Notes: generated from the sequence alone by a model not told the origin. A DNA stretch of 64,000 bases from Catellatospora citrea (GCF_003610235.1 NZ_RAPR01000001.1:7688001-7752000); one strand, 5' to 3'; shown: positions 26,471-35,680, counted from the stretch's first letter. Program-made: numbers and translations.

Positions 26471-27646
26471 CTACGTCCGGCAGTGGCGAGCCGGCCGACA
26501 AGTCCTGGCCAGCCAGCCCTGTCGATGCTGGGTGGTTTCCTGGTCGGCTGCCCGCGGCCGCGTCTGCGGAGCCGCGCTGTGCGGTGCGTACCCGGCTGCG
26601 GGTCGATCACCTCGGCTGAGCATGGCATGCGCGGAAACGTGGACGGTGCCTCTCGGCAGCGTCACCGCGTTGCCGGTCGCATGGACGGCCGACACGGGCG
26701 GCGTCGCGCGGTCGCGGAAGTGCCCGAGCGCCGTCAGCACGAGGCCTGCGGCAGCCCAGTTGACGAGGATCCACAGTGGCTGGGCGGCACCGGCGCCGTC
26801 GAAGAACGCGACTGAGCGGAGCAAGCCGGCGCCTGCGCCGGGGGGCAGGAAATGGCCGATCGTTCCCCATGGCGCAGGCAGCAGTTCCGGTGCCGTGGCG
26901 AGGCCGGAGATCGGATTGCCGGAGAAGAACACCAGCAGCGCGCCGAGGCCGATCCCGGCTTTGCCGAGCACCGCGCCGAGGCCCGCGACGGTGGCGCTGA
27001 CGGCGAGCGCGAGCAGGGCGATCGCGCCCGCCGTGGCCAGGTAGGAGCCGGTGAGCACGCCGATGCCGTGCATCGCGCCGGCAGCGATCCCGCCCGCGAG
27101 AACAGCGAAGAGGATTTGCCCGGCGACCCGCAGGCGATGCGATCTGACGAGGAACAGCAGCGCCACACCGCAGGCGAGGCTGGTCAGCAGTAGTGGCAGG
27201 AAGGCAGCGCTCAACCCCGCGCCGCGCGGGTCGTCGACCGGCGATGCGACGACATCGGTCACGGTGACCGGGTGGTCGTCGTCCATCTCGCGGGCGGCCT
27301 GGCTGACCAGGTTGGACACGGTCGGGCTGGCGGCCGACGCGACGTGCAGGCTGACCCCGGTCGGTTCGACGATGAAGGCGGCATAGGCGAACCGACTACG
27401 CAGGTCCGCATCGGCCGCCGTGGCGTCGGGCACGGTGTAGATGTCGAACGCGCCGGGCCGCGCGGTGCGCAACTGGTCGACGACGGCTGCGGTCGCCTGG
27501 GTCGAGCCGGCGACGATCACCGGCAGGTCGCGTGGGGCGGCCTTTTGGGTCGGCCAGGCGAACCACATGACGAGCAACGCCTGAAGCAGCACCATGCCGG
27601 TGACCAGGACGCTGGCACGAGCCAGTGGCTTCGGCTTGCGGGACAT
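26471..27646 (-). CDS. ABC-2/YhgE-like multi-helix membrane protein
   Basis: This 391-residue protein has one N-terminal helix (about 12-32), an exported domain of about 110 residues, and then six helices (about 150-320), the topology of YhgE/Pip and ABC-2 type permeases. The region LVFFSGNPISGLATAPELLP resembles the conserved ABC-2 re-entrant loop. No ATPase gene is nearby. A GATACGGTATC palindrome upstream matches part of the box in front of the neighbouring MarR gene, so it is probably its target. The tail after residue 340 is Arg/His-rich and low in similarity to the rest. Confidence 0.7.
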   Translation of the reverse strand: MSRKPKPLARASVLVTGMVLLQALLVMWFAWPTQKAAPRDLPVIVAGSTQATAAVVDQLRTARPGAFDIYTVPDATAADADLRSRFAYAAFIVEPTGVSLHVASAASPTVSNLVSQAAREMDDDHPVTVTDVVASPVDDPRGAGLSAAFLPLLLTSLACGVALLFLVRSHRLRVAGQILFAVLAGGIAAGAMHGIGVLTGSYLATAGAIALLALAVSATVAGLGAVLGKAGIGLGALLVFFSGNPISGLATAPELLPAPWGTIGHFLPPGAGAGLLRSVAFFDGAGAAQPLWILVNWAAAGLVLTALGHFRDRATPPVSAVHATGNAVTLPRGTVHVSAHAMLSRGDRPAAGYAPHSAAPQTRPRAADQETTQHRQGWLARTCRPARHCRT

Positions 27647-27730
27647 CTCTTCTCCTCACGAGCAGGCGGCCTCCCGGGCACATCGCTGTGACCTTCCCCG
27701 CAGCGGCAAACGCATTCAACGTCGTCACGC

Positions 27731-27741
27731 GATACGGTATC
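27731..27741. promoter_or_regulatory. Candidate MarR operator upstream of the membrane-protein gene
   Basis: The sequence GATACGGTATC is a perfect palindrome centred on G, followed by ACTCAAGA. The site before the MarR gene shares ACGGTATC and a related half-site in the inverse arrangement. It lies 85 bases upstream of the membrane-protein start. Confidence 0.5.
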
Positions 27742-27902
27742 ACTCAAGACTGTTTCATTCGCTACTAACTAAATCTATGAGCAGATTGTGAGGAAGGCAA
27801 CTAATGCGGCAACCGACCGGGCCATGGCGTCGTCGACCGTGTCCCGTCGGGCCGACGGGGGCGACGATCGTCGATCTCAGGTCTCGAGGGTCGGACTGAA
27901 GA

Positions 27903-28379
27903 TCAAGATGAGGGATGGATGAACCGGGTCAACAGATCAACCAGCTGTTCGAGCTCGCCCGGCTCCAGCGCGGCAACCAGGCGATCGGTCATCGGCTTCG
28001 CGGCCACCTGAGCTGCGTCGAGAAGTTCGAGGCCCTGCGGAGTGATCTCCACTGCCCGCACCCGTCGGTCACCCGGAACGGACTTTCGTACGGCCAGCCC
28101 CATGCGCTCGAGATCATCGACCACCCGCATGACTCCCGCCTTGTCCGACCCCGTCGCGGTGCCCAGGTCCCGCTGGACAGTGGCCCCGCGGTTGACAAGC
28201 ACGATCAGTACGGACAGGTGGCGCAACTCGATGCCGAGCGGCCGAAGGGCCTCCGTCATCGCCGTCGCCGAGCGCCAGTGGGCCTGACGCAACAGCAGGC
28301 CGAGCGCGAAAGGCGCGGCATCTGCACCGCGACCGGCCACAAGCGAAGGGGCGGTGGGGTGGGGGCCGTCGGCGGTCAT
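27903..28379 (-). CDS. MarR-family transcriptional regulator
   Basis: This 158-residue protein has a winged helix (about 45-115) with RHLSVLIVLVNRGATVQRDL, a recognition helix GSDKAGVMRVVDDLERMGLA and the wing DRRVRAVEITPQG. MarR proteins usually repress themselves and a neighbouring efflux or membrane protein. Palindromes sharing ACGGTATC lie before this gene and before the membrane-protein gene. Ligand unknown. Confidence 0.85.
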   Translation of the reverse strand: MTADGPHPTAPSLVAGRGADAAPFALGLLLRQAHWRSATAMTEALRPLGIELRHLSVLIVLVNRGATVQRDLGTATGSDKAGVMRVVDDLERMGLAVRKSVPGDRRVRAVEITPQGLELLDAAQVAAKPMTDRLVAALEPGELEQLVDLLTRFIHPSS

Positions 28380-28406
28380 GGAGGCATACTACCTACTGTC
28401 ATTTCA

Positions 28407-28427
28407 CTCGAAACGGTATCGTTTGAG
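28407..28427. promoter_or_regulatory. Candidate MarR autoregulatory operator
   Basis: CTCGAAACGGTATCGTTTGAG is an inverted repeat (arms AAACG/CGTTT extended by CTC/GAG) around GTAT, located 28 bases upstream of the MarR start. It shares ACGGTATC with the site at 27731. Confidence 0.55.
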
Positions 28428-28429
28428 AT

Positions 28430-28695
28430 TACATTGGCGACGGTCCGAGGCTGCGACGGAGTCCGCGGATTGCCTCATCGTCCCACTGCAGCAAGAACTC
28501 GACCGGGATCGTGATCCGCGCTGCGGCGTCGGTGAGCCAGTCGCTAGGTCACACCTCGTCGGTGGGCGCATCAGAATCGCGGCAGAAGTCGCGCCGGCCG
28601 GCCATCACGCTGCTCCAGTCGGGTAAGGAGTGACGGTCTGCCAGATCTGCTCGAACTGGTCGGCGAACGAGCGGAAGGCTGTCGCCGGCACTCGT
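28430..28695 (-). pseudogene. Stack of three gene remnants (regulator tail, Nudix N-terminus, alpha/beta-hydrolase piece)
   Basis: Reading the minus strand, 28695-28605 encodes FRSFADQFEQIWQTVTPYPT, a typical C-terminal tail of actinobacterial HTH regulators. Its TGA overlaps an ATG (28605-28549) for 18 residues, MAGRRDFCRDSDAPTDEV, close to the start of many Nudix hydrolases that follow such regulators. A third piece (28560-28430) reads SDWLTDAAARITIPVEFLLQ, like an alpha/beta-hydrolase segment. None is complete. Their close packing suggests successive deletions. Confidence 0.45.
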
Positions 28696-28699
28696 TTAC

Positions 28700-29830
28700 C
28701 TACCGCACGGCGGCCTTCAGCCGTTGCCAGCCCGTGACCAGGCGGGCGCCGTTGTCGCGCAGGGCCACGCCGAACCGGGTGGCCGGCACCATGAGCGTCG
28801 CGGCCGTCGCGAACCCGTTCTGCCGGGGCGCGGTGAGCTTGCGGTGCTCGTGCTCGTAGGCCTTCAGGCCCTGCTCGGGACGGTCGCGGTGCTCGGCCAG
28901 CGTCCGGGCGAGCGTGTACGCCCCCGCCATCGCCAAACTCGACCCCTCGCCGAACAGCGACACCGAGGATGCGGCATCGCCGAGCAGCCCGATGCGCCCC
29001 CGGGACCAGGTGTCGAGGCGTACCTGGCTGACGGTGTCGAAGTAGAGGTCTCCGGCATCGCGTACGCGCTCGATCAGCTCGGGCACGAGCCAGCCGCCGC
29101 CCGCGTACGCCTGCTCGACGATGCGCTTGTGCTGGGCCGTGTCGCGATGGTCGTAGCCGGGCACGGGCCTGCCGCGCCAGATGAGCGCCGCGATGCCGCC
29201 GTCGCCGCGCACGGGATGGACCGAGGCGAGGCGGCCGGGCATGCCGTACAGCAGCACGTCGGTCGTCGGATTGAGCTCGCGCTCGACGGGCAGGGTGGCG
29301 ACGTAGAGCCCGCGGTGCGTGACGAAGTCCGTCTCCGGTCCCCAGACGAGCCTGCGGACCGTCGAATGCTGTCCGTCGGTGCCGATGACGAGGTCGAACC
29401 GCCGCGGCGCACCACGCTCGAAGGTGACGTCGACTCCGCTGCCGTCCTGGCTGAGGGCGGAGATGGAGTCGCCGTAGACGATCTCGGCGCTGCCGCTCAC
29501 GGCGTCGGTGATGATCGCGGCCAGGTCGGCTCGGGGCACCTCGACCTCGGCGGCCCGGTTGACCGACAGGTCGACGCGGCTCTTGCGCCGTCCCTGCGCG
29601 TCGACGAAGGCGAGGCCGGTCGTCGCGGTGGCGGCCGCGCGCAGCCGGGGGAGCAGGCCCATCTTCTCGGCGACGGGGAATGCCGGTCCGCGTACGTCGA
29701 CGGGGTTGCCGCTGGAGCGCTGGCCGGCGGCGCGCTCGACGATCGTCGGCGTGAATCCGTTGCGGGCGAGCCAGTACGCGAGGGTCGGGCCGGCCACGCC
29801 GGCGCCGGAGATGAGTACGGTCTGCGTCAT
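28700..29830 (-). CDS. FAD-dependent monooxygenase (PHBH fold)
   Basis: This 376-residue protein has the Rossmann motif GAGVAG at residues 9-14, a second FAD-contacting DG motif region, and GRIGLLGDAASSVSLFGEGS near residue 275, the hallmarks of group A flavin hydroxylases. These use NADPH and O2 to hydroxylate aromatic or polyketide substrates, or inactivate antibiotics such as tetracyclines and rifamycins. The ATG at 29830 lies next to a promoter/operator shared with the divergent TetR gene. Substrate unknown. Confidence 0.85.
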   Translation of the reverse strand: MTQTVLISGAGVAGPTLAYWLARNGFTPTIVERAAGQRSSGNPVDVRGPAFPVAEKMGLLPRLRAAATATTGLAFVDAQGRRKSRVDLSVNRAAEVEVPRADLAAIITDAVSGSAEIVYGDSISALSQDGSGVDVTFERGAPRRFDLVIGTDGQHSTVRRLVWGPETDFVTHRGLYVATLPVERELNPTTDVLLYGMPGRLASVHPVRGDGGIAALIWRGRPVPGYDHRDTAQHKRIVEQAYAGGGWLVPELIERVRDAGDLYFDTVSQVRLDTWSRGRIGLLGDAASSVSLFGEGSSLAMAGAYTLARTLAEHRDRPEQGLKAYEHEHRKLTAPRQNGFATAATLMVPATRFGVALRDNGARLVTGWQRLKAAVR

Positions 29831-29836
29831 GGGTTG

Positions 29837-29866
29837 ACTGTATGACCGAATTTGAAATCTGGTCAA
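29837..29866 (-). promoter_or_regulatory. Monooxygenase promoter with TetR-type operator
   Basis: On the minus strand TTGACC (29866-29861) and TACAGT (29842-29837) are spaced by 18 bases. The inverted repeat TGACC-N13-GGTCA (29843-29865) lies between them. The TetR gene starts 20 bases to the right, so the protein probably binds here and controls both genes. Confidence 0.6.
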
Positions 29867-29885
29867 CTGTTAAGGTGTCGGTGTG

Positions 29886-30521
29886 ATGGCACGCACCGAC
29901 CGTGAGACGAAGATCCTCGATGTCGCTGCCGGCATGCTGGTCCGGCACGGCTACCGCCGCGTCACCATCGACGACGTCGCGGTCGCCGCCGGCATCGGCA
30001 AGGGCACCGTCTACCTGCACTGGAAGACGCGCGAGCAGCTGTTCGGCGCCGTGTTCGCCCGCGAGGTGCACGGCGCGATCGCCGACCTGGTGACCGCCCT
30101 GCGCGCCGACCCCGCGGTCGCGCTGCTGCACCGCTTCGCCGCCGAGTTCTTCCTGGCGATCATGCGCCGCCCGCTGCTGCACGGCATGGTGATCGGCGAC
30201 GTGCAGATGTGGGGCAAGCTCATCGGGTCCGAGGCCGGCTACGACGGCGGTCGGCACAACGCCATGATGACGTCCTATGTGGGGGTTCTGGCCGCGCGAC
30301 ACCTGGTGCGTGCGGACATGACGACCCCGGAGCTGACCTACGCCTTCCAGTCCGTGTTCGAGGGCTTCATCTACGCCGAGCGCACGGCCGGTTCATCGGG
30401 TACGCCCGACGACCGGGCGAAGCTGCTGTCGGCCACGGTCGAGTCGGCGTTCTCCCAGCCGGGCACTCCCGACGCCGCACTCGCGGATGAGGTCGCCGCT
30501 CTGCTGTCCGACCTCGCCTGA
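29886..30521 (+). CDS. TetR-family transcriptional repressor
   Basis: This 211-residue protein has the TetR helix-turn-helix (about 8-52: ILDVAAGMLVRHGYRRVTID then VAVAAGIGKGTVYLHWKTRE) and an all-helical ligand domain. It is divergent from the monooxygenase gene with 55 bases between. Family members release DNA when bound by the substrate of the neighbouring enzyme or pump. The ATG at 29886 is preferred; a GTG one codon upstream has the same ribosome site (TAAGGTG). Confidence 0.85.
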   Translation: MARTDRETKILDVAAGMLVRHGYRRVTIDDVAVAAGIGKGTVYLHWKTREQLFGAVFAREVHGAIADLVTALRADPAVALLHRFAAEFFLAIMRRPLLHGMVIGDVQMWGKLIGSEAGYDGGRHNAMMTSYVGVLAARHLVRADMTTPELTYAFQSVFEGFIYAERTAGSSGTPDDRAKLLSATVESAFSQPGTPDAALADEVAALLSDLA

Positions 30522-30751
30522 TCCGCACCGGTCGGAGGTCGGCTGCGACCGCCGGCAGTTTGCGGTTGCCCATCACGACGTGCGACGTGCTCGTGCTGCG
30601 CGGACGCAGCCGCATCCGGGGTTCAGCAACAGATCAACATTAGCTGCGTAGCAGGTCAGAGGGCCGCACTGGCGCATTCTCAGGTTCTCGGACGGCGCCC
30701 CGCCGGCGCTGATAGTTTCCGAAGGATTGCCTAGGTAGGAAGGGTGCGAAC

Positions 30752-31777
30752 ATGTCCCACCACCTCGATACCCCGCTTGCCCGGCAGAACGGGCGCCTTT
30801 ATATCGATGATCTTTATGTCTTCCAGGGCGACGCATCCACCGTCTTCATCGTCGACGTCAACTCGACGATCACCGGGCCGGACGTGCAGGCGGGTCTGCA
30901 CCCGGAGGCGCGCTACGAGTTCAAGGTCCACGTCGACGACGGCGCCTTCGAAGAGCTGACGCTGCGCATCGCCGCCGACGGCGAGCCCGACGCCGACGGC
31001 AGACAGACCTTCACGGTACGGAGTCTCACCGGCGACGAGGCGCGTGACGACAGCGCCGAGGGCACGCTGCTGGCAAGCGGCCGCACCGGTGAGGAGGTCA
31101 GCGGAGGCGGCGTGCGGGTCTGGACCGACCGTGTCATCGACCCGTTCTACATCGACCTCGGCCAGCTCGCGACCATCAACGCCGCCGTCGCGAAGGGCAC
31201 CAAGGTCGACAGCTCGACGTGGGATCCGCAGCGCGCGACGAACTCGTTCGCGAACACGACGGTGCAGGCGATCGTCGTCGAGGTCTCCCACGAGCATCCC
31301 ATCCTGCGGCCCGGTGCCCGGGTGGGCGTGTGGTGCGCGACGAAGCTGGCGACCGATGCCGGGGGTTGGCGGCAGATCAACCGGTTCGGGCTGCCGATGA
31401 TGTGGCCGATCTTCTGGCCGACCGACGCGGACTTCTCCAACCCGGCCAACGACCGCCACCCGTCGGAGGACCGCGAAGGCGCGGGCAAGTACATCGCGGA
31501 CCAGATCGCCGCGGTCGTCGCCGCCAACGGCAACTCGGCCGACCCGCAGGGTTACGGCTGGACGGCCATGCAGCGGATCTTCCCCGAGGTGATGCCGTAC
31601 GTGGTCGGCACCCCGGCGTCGTTCGGGTTCGCGGGCATCAACGGCCGTTCGCTCGCCGACAATGCCCCCGAGGTGATGTTCTCCCTGGTGCTGGGCAAGG
31701 CGACCCCGGACGGTCTGGACCCGTCGGTCAACGAGCGGCTGCGCACGACCACGTTCCCGTACGTCGTCAAGCCATGA
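30752..31777 (+). CDS. DUF4331 family protein
   Basis: This 341-residue protein starts MSHHLDTPLARQNGRLYIDD, the conserved SSHREAP/HLDTP-like start of DUF4331, followed by DLYVFQGD. FWPTDADFSNPANDRHPSED and GINGRSLADNAPEVMFSLVL are also typical. Family function is unknown; members are often secreted in other bacteria, but this one has no signal peptide. A GGAAGGG site precedes the ATG. It stands alone. Confidence 0.8.
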   Translation: MSHHLDTPLARQNGRLYIDDLYVFQGDASTVFIVDVNSTITGPDVQAGLHPEARYEFKVHVDDGAFEELTLRIAADGEPDADGRQTFTVRSLTGDEARDDSAEGTLLASGRTGEEVSGGGVRVWTDRVIDPFYIDLGQLATINAAVAKGTKVDSSTWDPQRATNSFANTTVQAIVVEVSHEHPILRPGARVGVWCATKLATDAGGWRQINRFGLPMMWPIFWPTDADFSNPANDRHPSEDREGAGKYIADQIAAVVAANGNSADPQGYGWTAMQRIFPEVMPYVVGTPASFGFAGINGRSLADNAPEVMFSLVLGKATPDGLDPSVNERLRTTTFPYVVKP

Positions 31778-31821
31778 CGCAGCTCGGAGGCCGGGCTGCA
31801 TCTCACACTTCGTCGGCGTAG

Positions 31822-31935
31822 GACGACGAGTCCGAGCCACAGGGATGGCCGCTGCCGCAGCCCGCTCCGGCCGCGCTGGGCGGCACCCTGAAGCTGATCG
31901 CCGACTTCGGCGACGAGCAGCTCAAGGTCGCCTAG
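31822..31935 (+). pseudogene. Possible C-terminal gene fragment
   Basis: A 37-codon frame without start codon ends LKLIADFGDEQLKVA and stops at 31935. It is bounded by an upstream stop. Codon use fits the organism, so it may be the tail of a deleted gene. No family recognised. Confidence 0.25.
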
Positions 31936-31967
31936 GCGGGCCACCTGCCCCCGCCTACACTGCACCG

Positions 31968-32807
31968 ATGCCCCCCGACCTGCGCACCCTCCCGTGCCAC
32001 TGCCACGTCTGCGACCCGCCCGTGCAGTCGACCGAGCGCCAAGCCCGTATCACCGGCGACGTGAACTCCCACGGCTGGCACGTCGTCGGGGTCCGGGAGC
32101 AGGAGCAGGTGCCGGCCTGGGGCTACTCGATCGGCCTGTGGCACACCCACCGCAGCCTGGAGCTCGCCGTCTTCGGCCTGCGCACGGAGACCTGCATGGG
32201 GCTGATCAACGCGGCCGGCGACCTCGTCAAGAACGGCCGCGAGTTCCGCCCGGACGACCTCGTCGACGACGTGATCAACAACTACCGGCTGGCCGTCAGA
32301 TACATCCACAACAGCTGGTACGGCGACCTGTTCGGGCAGGCGCTGAACTTCTACCAGCAGCCGCCGCTGGCGTTCCTGCAGCTGGTATGGCCGGACAAGC
32401 AGCACCGCTTCCCCTGGGACGACGGCGTCGACGAGCACTGCCGCGACGTCCAGCCGCAGCTGTGGCTGCCGCACGACGAGCACCCGGACGGGCCGTGGCG
32501 GCGGCTGCGCGACGAGGAGCCGTGGCTGTTCACCGGCGGCTGCCCGGACGACATGGTCTACACGACGAAACGTGTCATGGCCGGTGAGACGACGGTGACG
32601 GGCGTCGTGCACGACGCGGACGGCGACTGGCAGTTCCTCGACGGCGGCAGCACCGAGGAGGGGGACGCGGTCCTGGTCCACCTGCGGCACGTGGTCGAGC
32701 GGCAGCCGCACGTCGTGGCGCTCGCCGACCTGCCCGAGGGCACCCAGTCCTGGCAGCAGCATGACGGCCGGTGGGTACGGTTCCCGCACGTGTTCGCCGA
32801 TGACTGA
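31968..32807 (+). CDS. DUF4262 domain protein
   Basis: This 279-residue protein has an N-terminal LPCHCHVCDPP cysteine cluster and the DUF4262 core: GWHVVGVREQEQVPAWGYSIGLWHT, then ELAVFGLRTETCMGLINAAG and LNFYQQPPLAFLQLVWPDKQ. DUF4262 proteins are widespread and uncharacterised. It overlaps the following gene by 8 bases, so they are probably expressed together. Confidence 0.8.
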   Translation: MPPDLRTLPCHCHVCDPPVQSTERQARITGDVNSHGWHVVGVREQEQVPAWGYSIGLWHTHRSLELAVFGLRTETCMGLINAAGDLVKNGREFRPDDLVDDVINNYRLAVRYIHNSWYGDLFGQALNFYQQPPLAFLQLVWPDKQHRFPWDDGVDEHCRDVQPQLWLPHDEHPDGPWRRLRDEEPWLFTGGCPDDMVYTTKRVMAGETTVTGVVHDADGDWQFLDGGSTEEGDAVLVHLRHVVERQPHVVALADLPEGTQSWQQHDGRWVRFPHVFADD

Positions 32808-33699
32808 CCTGACGGGCGGCACGGTCCGGGTGGACCGGAGTGCGGCGTTCCGGGCCAACGGCGTGTGGAGCCGGGAGGGCACGCTCCCGTTCCCGCTGTC
32901 GTTCCACACCACGTCCACCGGCGGCGTGCACAGCGTCCACGCGACCGCCGCGAGCATCTCCGAACTGGTCGACCTGCTGGCTGCCCATGCCCGGGGCCAT
33001 GCCGTGGTGCTGAACGTGAGCACGAACGACTGGCTGGACGACGACTACCAGCAGCTACGGCTCGGGCAGATCGCCGGGGAGCAGGGCGTGGCCGCCGACG
33101 TGCACGACATCCGGTGGGCGGCCACCCGGCACATGTCCGATGACCTGCTGGTGATGCCGTGGTCGCTGATGCCGCGGTTCCTGCACCGCTGGTATCCGTA
33201 CGACATCGAGATCCTGGATGTGGCCGGGCCGCTGACCTCGACCGAGGTCGAGGAGCTGGTGCTGACGGTCAACACCCACCCCGTCGGGAAGGCGCCGATC
33301 CTGCCGGTGCTGGCGGACACGAGCCTCTGGTTCAGCGGACACGACGACTGCTACTTCAGCCTGGAGACGACGTCGGCCGACCTCGCGCCGCTGCTGCTGG
33401 CGAGGCTGCTCGCGGCGCAGGCCGGCGCGGCGCTGATCGTGGCCGCGGACCCCGCGGGGACGCGGGCGGACGCCGTCGTCATGGTGCCGCAGCCGCCGAC
33501 GGCGCTCGCCGCCGCGCTGCTGGGCATCGGCGGCGACTGGGTGGGAAAGATCGCGCAGGTGCAGGCGGGCGAACAGGTCACGCTCGCGCTCGCGCCCACG
33601 AACGCACACTGGCGCGCGGCGGACCGGCTGCCCGACGTCATGCCCCATGAGCTGACGCTGGACATGGTCGCCGGCACGTGGAGCTACCGCCTGTCGTAG
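32800..33699 (+). CDS. Hypothetical protein coupled to DUF4262 gene
   Basis: This 299-residue protein begins MTDLTGGTVRVDRSAAFRAN inside the end of the DUF4262 gene. It has a mixed alpha/beta pattern, no signal peptide and no membrane helix. Motif-like stretches are LNVSTNDWLDDDYQQLRLG and WFSGHDDCYFSLETTS. I cannot assign a family. Overlap with the upstream gene is the only functional hint. Confidence 0.6.
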   Translation: MTDLTGGTVRVDRSAAFRANGVWSREGTLPFPLSFHTTSTGGVHSVHATAASISELVDLLAAHARGHAVVLNVSTNDWLDDDYQQLRLGQIAGEQGVAADVHDIRWAATRHMSDDLLVMPWSLMPRFLHRWYPYDIEILDVAGPLTSTEVEELVLTVNTHPVGKAPILPVLADTSLWFSGHDDCYFSLETTSADLAPLLLARLLAAQAGAALIVAADPAGTRADAVVMVPQPPTALAAALLGIGGDWVGKIAQVQAGEQVTLALAPTNAHWRAADRLPDVMPHELTLDMVAGTWSYRLS

Positions 33700-33828
33700 C
33701 CCCACGGATGTTATGACCAAACTGGAATGCCCGGCCGAGCAGGGCGTACTGGCTCCGGGAGAGTGAACTGTCGCGATGCGACAGCACGCCTCTTCTGCGC
33801 GCGCGCCGCGACCCATAGCATTCTGGCC

Positions 33829-34995
33829 ATGAGTGCGTTGAAGGTGACCAGGATCGGCGGTCGGCGGCTCGCCGTGGCGCTGGCTGTCGCGGTCGCGGTG
33901 GCCACCGGCGTCGCCACCATGTCGGCTTCGGCGGCGGCCCCGCTGACGGTCGCCGCGGCACTGTCCGCTCAGGACGGACGCTCGGCGACGGTGGCCGGTT
34001 ACATCGTCGGGCAGCCGACCGCGACGAACACGGTGATCAAGTCGGGGTTCACCGGCGACACCGCGATCGCGATCGCCGACGCGGCGGCCGAGTCGAGCAC
34101 TTCACGCATGCTGTACGTCCAGGTCACGGCGGCCTACCGCAGCGCCTTCGGGTTGCAGAGCAACCCCGGGCTGATGGGGCGGCAGGTGACCGTCACCGGC
34201 ACGCTGACCGCGTACTTCTCGCACGGCGGGCTCAAGGACCCGACCTCGATGAGCCTCGGCGGCGGCTCGTCGCCGTCGCCCGCGCCGACCGGGTCGACCG
34301 GGCCGTACGACCCGACGTACTACGCGAGTGCGCTCGGCAAGACCGGTCCGGCGCTGCGCACCGCGCTGCACAACATCATCAAGGTGCAGACGAAGATCAC
34401 GTACGCGCAGGTGTGGGAGGGGTTGAAGGCCACCGACCAGGACCCGAACAACTCCGCCAACGTCATCCTGATCTACAGCGGGCGCTCGCAGAGCAAGACG
34501 ACCAACGGCGGCGGGGTCAACGACTGGAACCGCGAGCACGTCTGGGCGCAGTCGCACGGCGACTTCGGCACCGCGACCGGCCCCGGCACCGACCTGCACC
34601 ATCTGCGCCCCGAGGACGTGACGGTCAACTCGACCCGCGGCAACAAGGACTTCGACCTGGGCGGCTCGGCGGTCGGCGAGGCGCCGGGCAACTACACCGA
34701 CACCGACTCGTGGGAGCCGCGCAACGCGGTCAAGGGCGACGTCGCGCGGATGCTGATGTACATGGCCATCCGGTACGAGGGCGAGGACGGTTGGCCGAAC
34801 CTGGAGCTGAACAACTCCACCAGCAACGGATCGGTGCCCTACCTCGGCAAGCTGTCGGTGCTGCTGCAGTGGAACCAGCAGGACCCGCCGGACGCCTTCG
34901 AGAAGCGCCGCAACCAGGTCATCTACGACAACTGGCAGGGCAACCGGAACCCGTTCATCGACCACCCGGAGTGGGCCACGGCGATCTGGGGCTGA
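33829..34995 (+). CDS. Secreted endonuclease I-family nuclease with OB-like domain
   Basis: This 388-residue protein has a signal peptide (cleavage near ATMSASAAA, about residue 37), an OB-fold-like domain (about 38-140) and an endonuclease I domain with the His-Me finger motif DWNREHVWAQSHGD (about 235-248), then GTDLHHLRPEDVTVNSTRGN. Such enzymes cut extracellular DNA and RNA non-specifically and need a divalent metal. A Pro/Ser linker (PSPAPTGSTG) joins the domains. It may help scavenging of nucleic acid or nuclease defence. Confidence 0.85.
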   Translation: MSALKVTRIGGRRLAVALAVAVAVATGVATMSASAAAPLTVAAALSAQDGRSATVAGYIVGQPTATNTVIKSGFTGDTAIAIADAAAESSTSRMLYVQVTAAYRSAFGLQSNPGLMGRQVTVTGTLTAYFSHGGLKDPTSMSLGGGSSPSPAPTGSTGPYDPTYYASALGKTGPALRTALHNIIKVQTKITYAQVWEGLKATDQDPNNSANVILIYSGRSQSKTTNGGGVNDWNREHVWAQSHGDFGTATGPGTDLHHLRPEDVTVNSTRGNKDFDLGGSAVGEAPGNYTDTDSWEPRNAVKGDVARMLMYMAIRYEGEDGWPNLELNNSTSNGSVPYLGKLSVLLQWNQQDPPDAFEKRRNQVIYDNWQGNRNPFIDHPEWATAIWG

Positions 34996-34999
34996 CCGG

Positions 35000-35680
35000 T
35001 CAGCTCACCAGGCCGGCGATCAGGTTGATGGCCCCGGCGACGATGACCACGCCGAACAGGTATGCCACCAGCGCGTGCACCAGCACCGTGCGCCGCATCC
35101 GCCGGCTGCGCAGCGTCGTGTCCGACACCTGGTAGGTCATGCCGATGGTGAACGCCAGGTAGGCGAAGTCGCGGTAGTCGGGCTGCTCCTGCTGCGGCTC
35201 GCCGAACTGGACGGCCCCGCCCGGCGAGCGGAAGTACAGGTGCGCGTAGCGCAGCGTGAACACGGTGTTGACCACGACCCAGGAGACGAGCACGGTCGAC
35301 CCGGCGACGGCGACGAACAGCCCGCGCAGCGAGCCGCTGTTCAGCCCGGCCAGCCGTAGCGCGACGAAGACGCCGGTCAGGCTGGCGACGCTCGCCGCGA
35401 GCAGCAGCAGCGTGGCGGAGCCGCGGCTCTCGTCCTCGCGTACGGCGAGCTTGCGGGTGGTGGCGCCGTTCGCCCTGATGATCATCGGCCAGGTGGCGAG
35501 CAGGAACGTCAGCGCCATCACGTTCCAGCCGCCGATGGCGGCCAGTTCCCAGCTGGTCAGCATGGCCAGCCCTGCGGCCGCGAGCGCTCCGAGGCAGGCG
35601 ACGACGGCCGCGCGGCGCAGCGCGGGGGCGTGCCAGCCGAGCCAGCGGTGGTACAGCGTGGGGGACGGGACGTCGGCCAT
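35000..35680 (-). CDS. DUF1345 membrane protein
   Basis: This 226-residue protein has five or six hydrophobic helices (about 22-42, 48-68, 88-110, 122-142, 200-222) and the family stretch DYRDFAYLAFTIGMTYQVSD, characteristic of DUF1345. Family function is unknown. The ATG at 35680 is preferred. It is co-directional with, and 36 bases downstream of, the diguanylate cyclase gene. Confidence 0.75.
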   Translation of the reverse strand: MADVPSPTLYHRWLGWHAPALRRAAVVACLGALAAAGLAMLTSWELAAIGGWNVMALTFLLATWPMIIRANGATTRKLAVREDESRGSATLLLLAASVASLTGVFVALRLAGLNSGSLRGLFVAVAGSTVLVSWVVVNTVFTLRYAHLYFRSPGGAVQFGEPQQEQPDYRDFAYLAFTIGMTYQVSDTTLRSRRMRRTVLVHALVAYLFGVVIVAGAINLIAGLVS

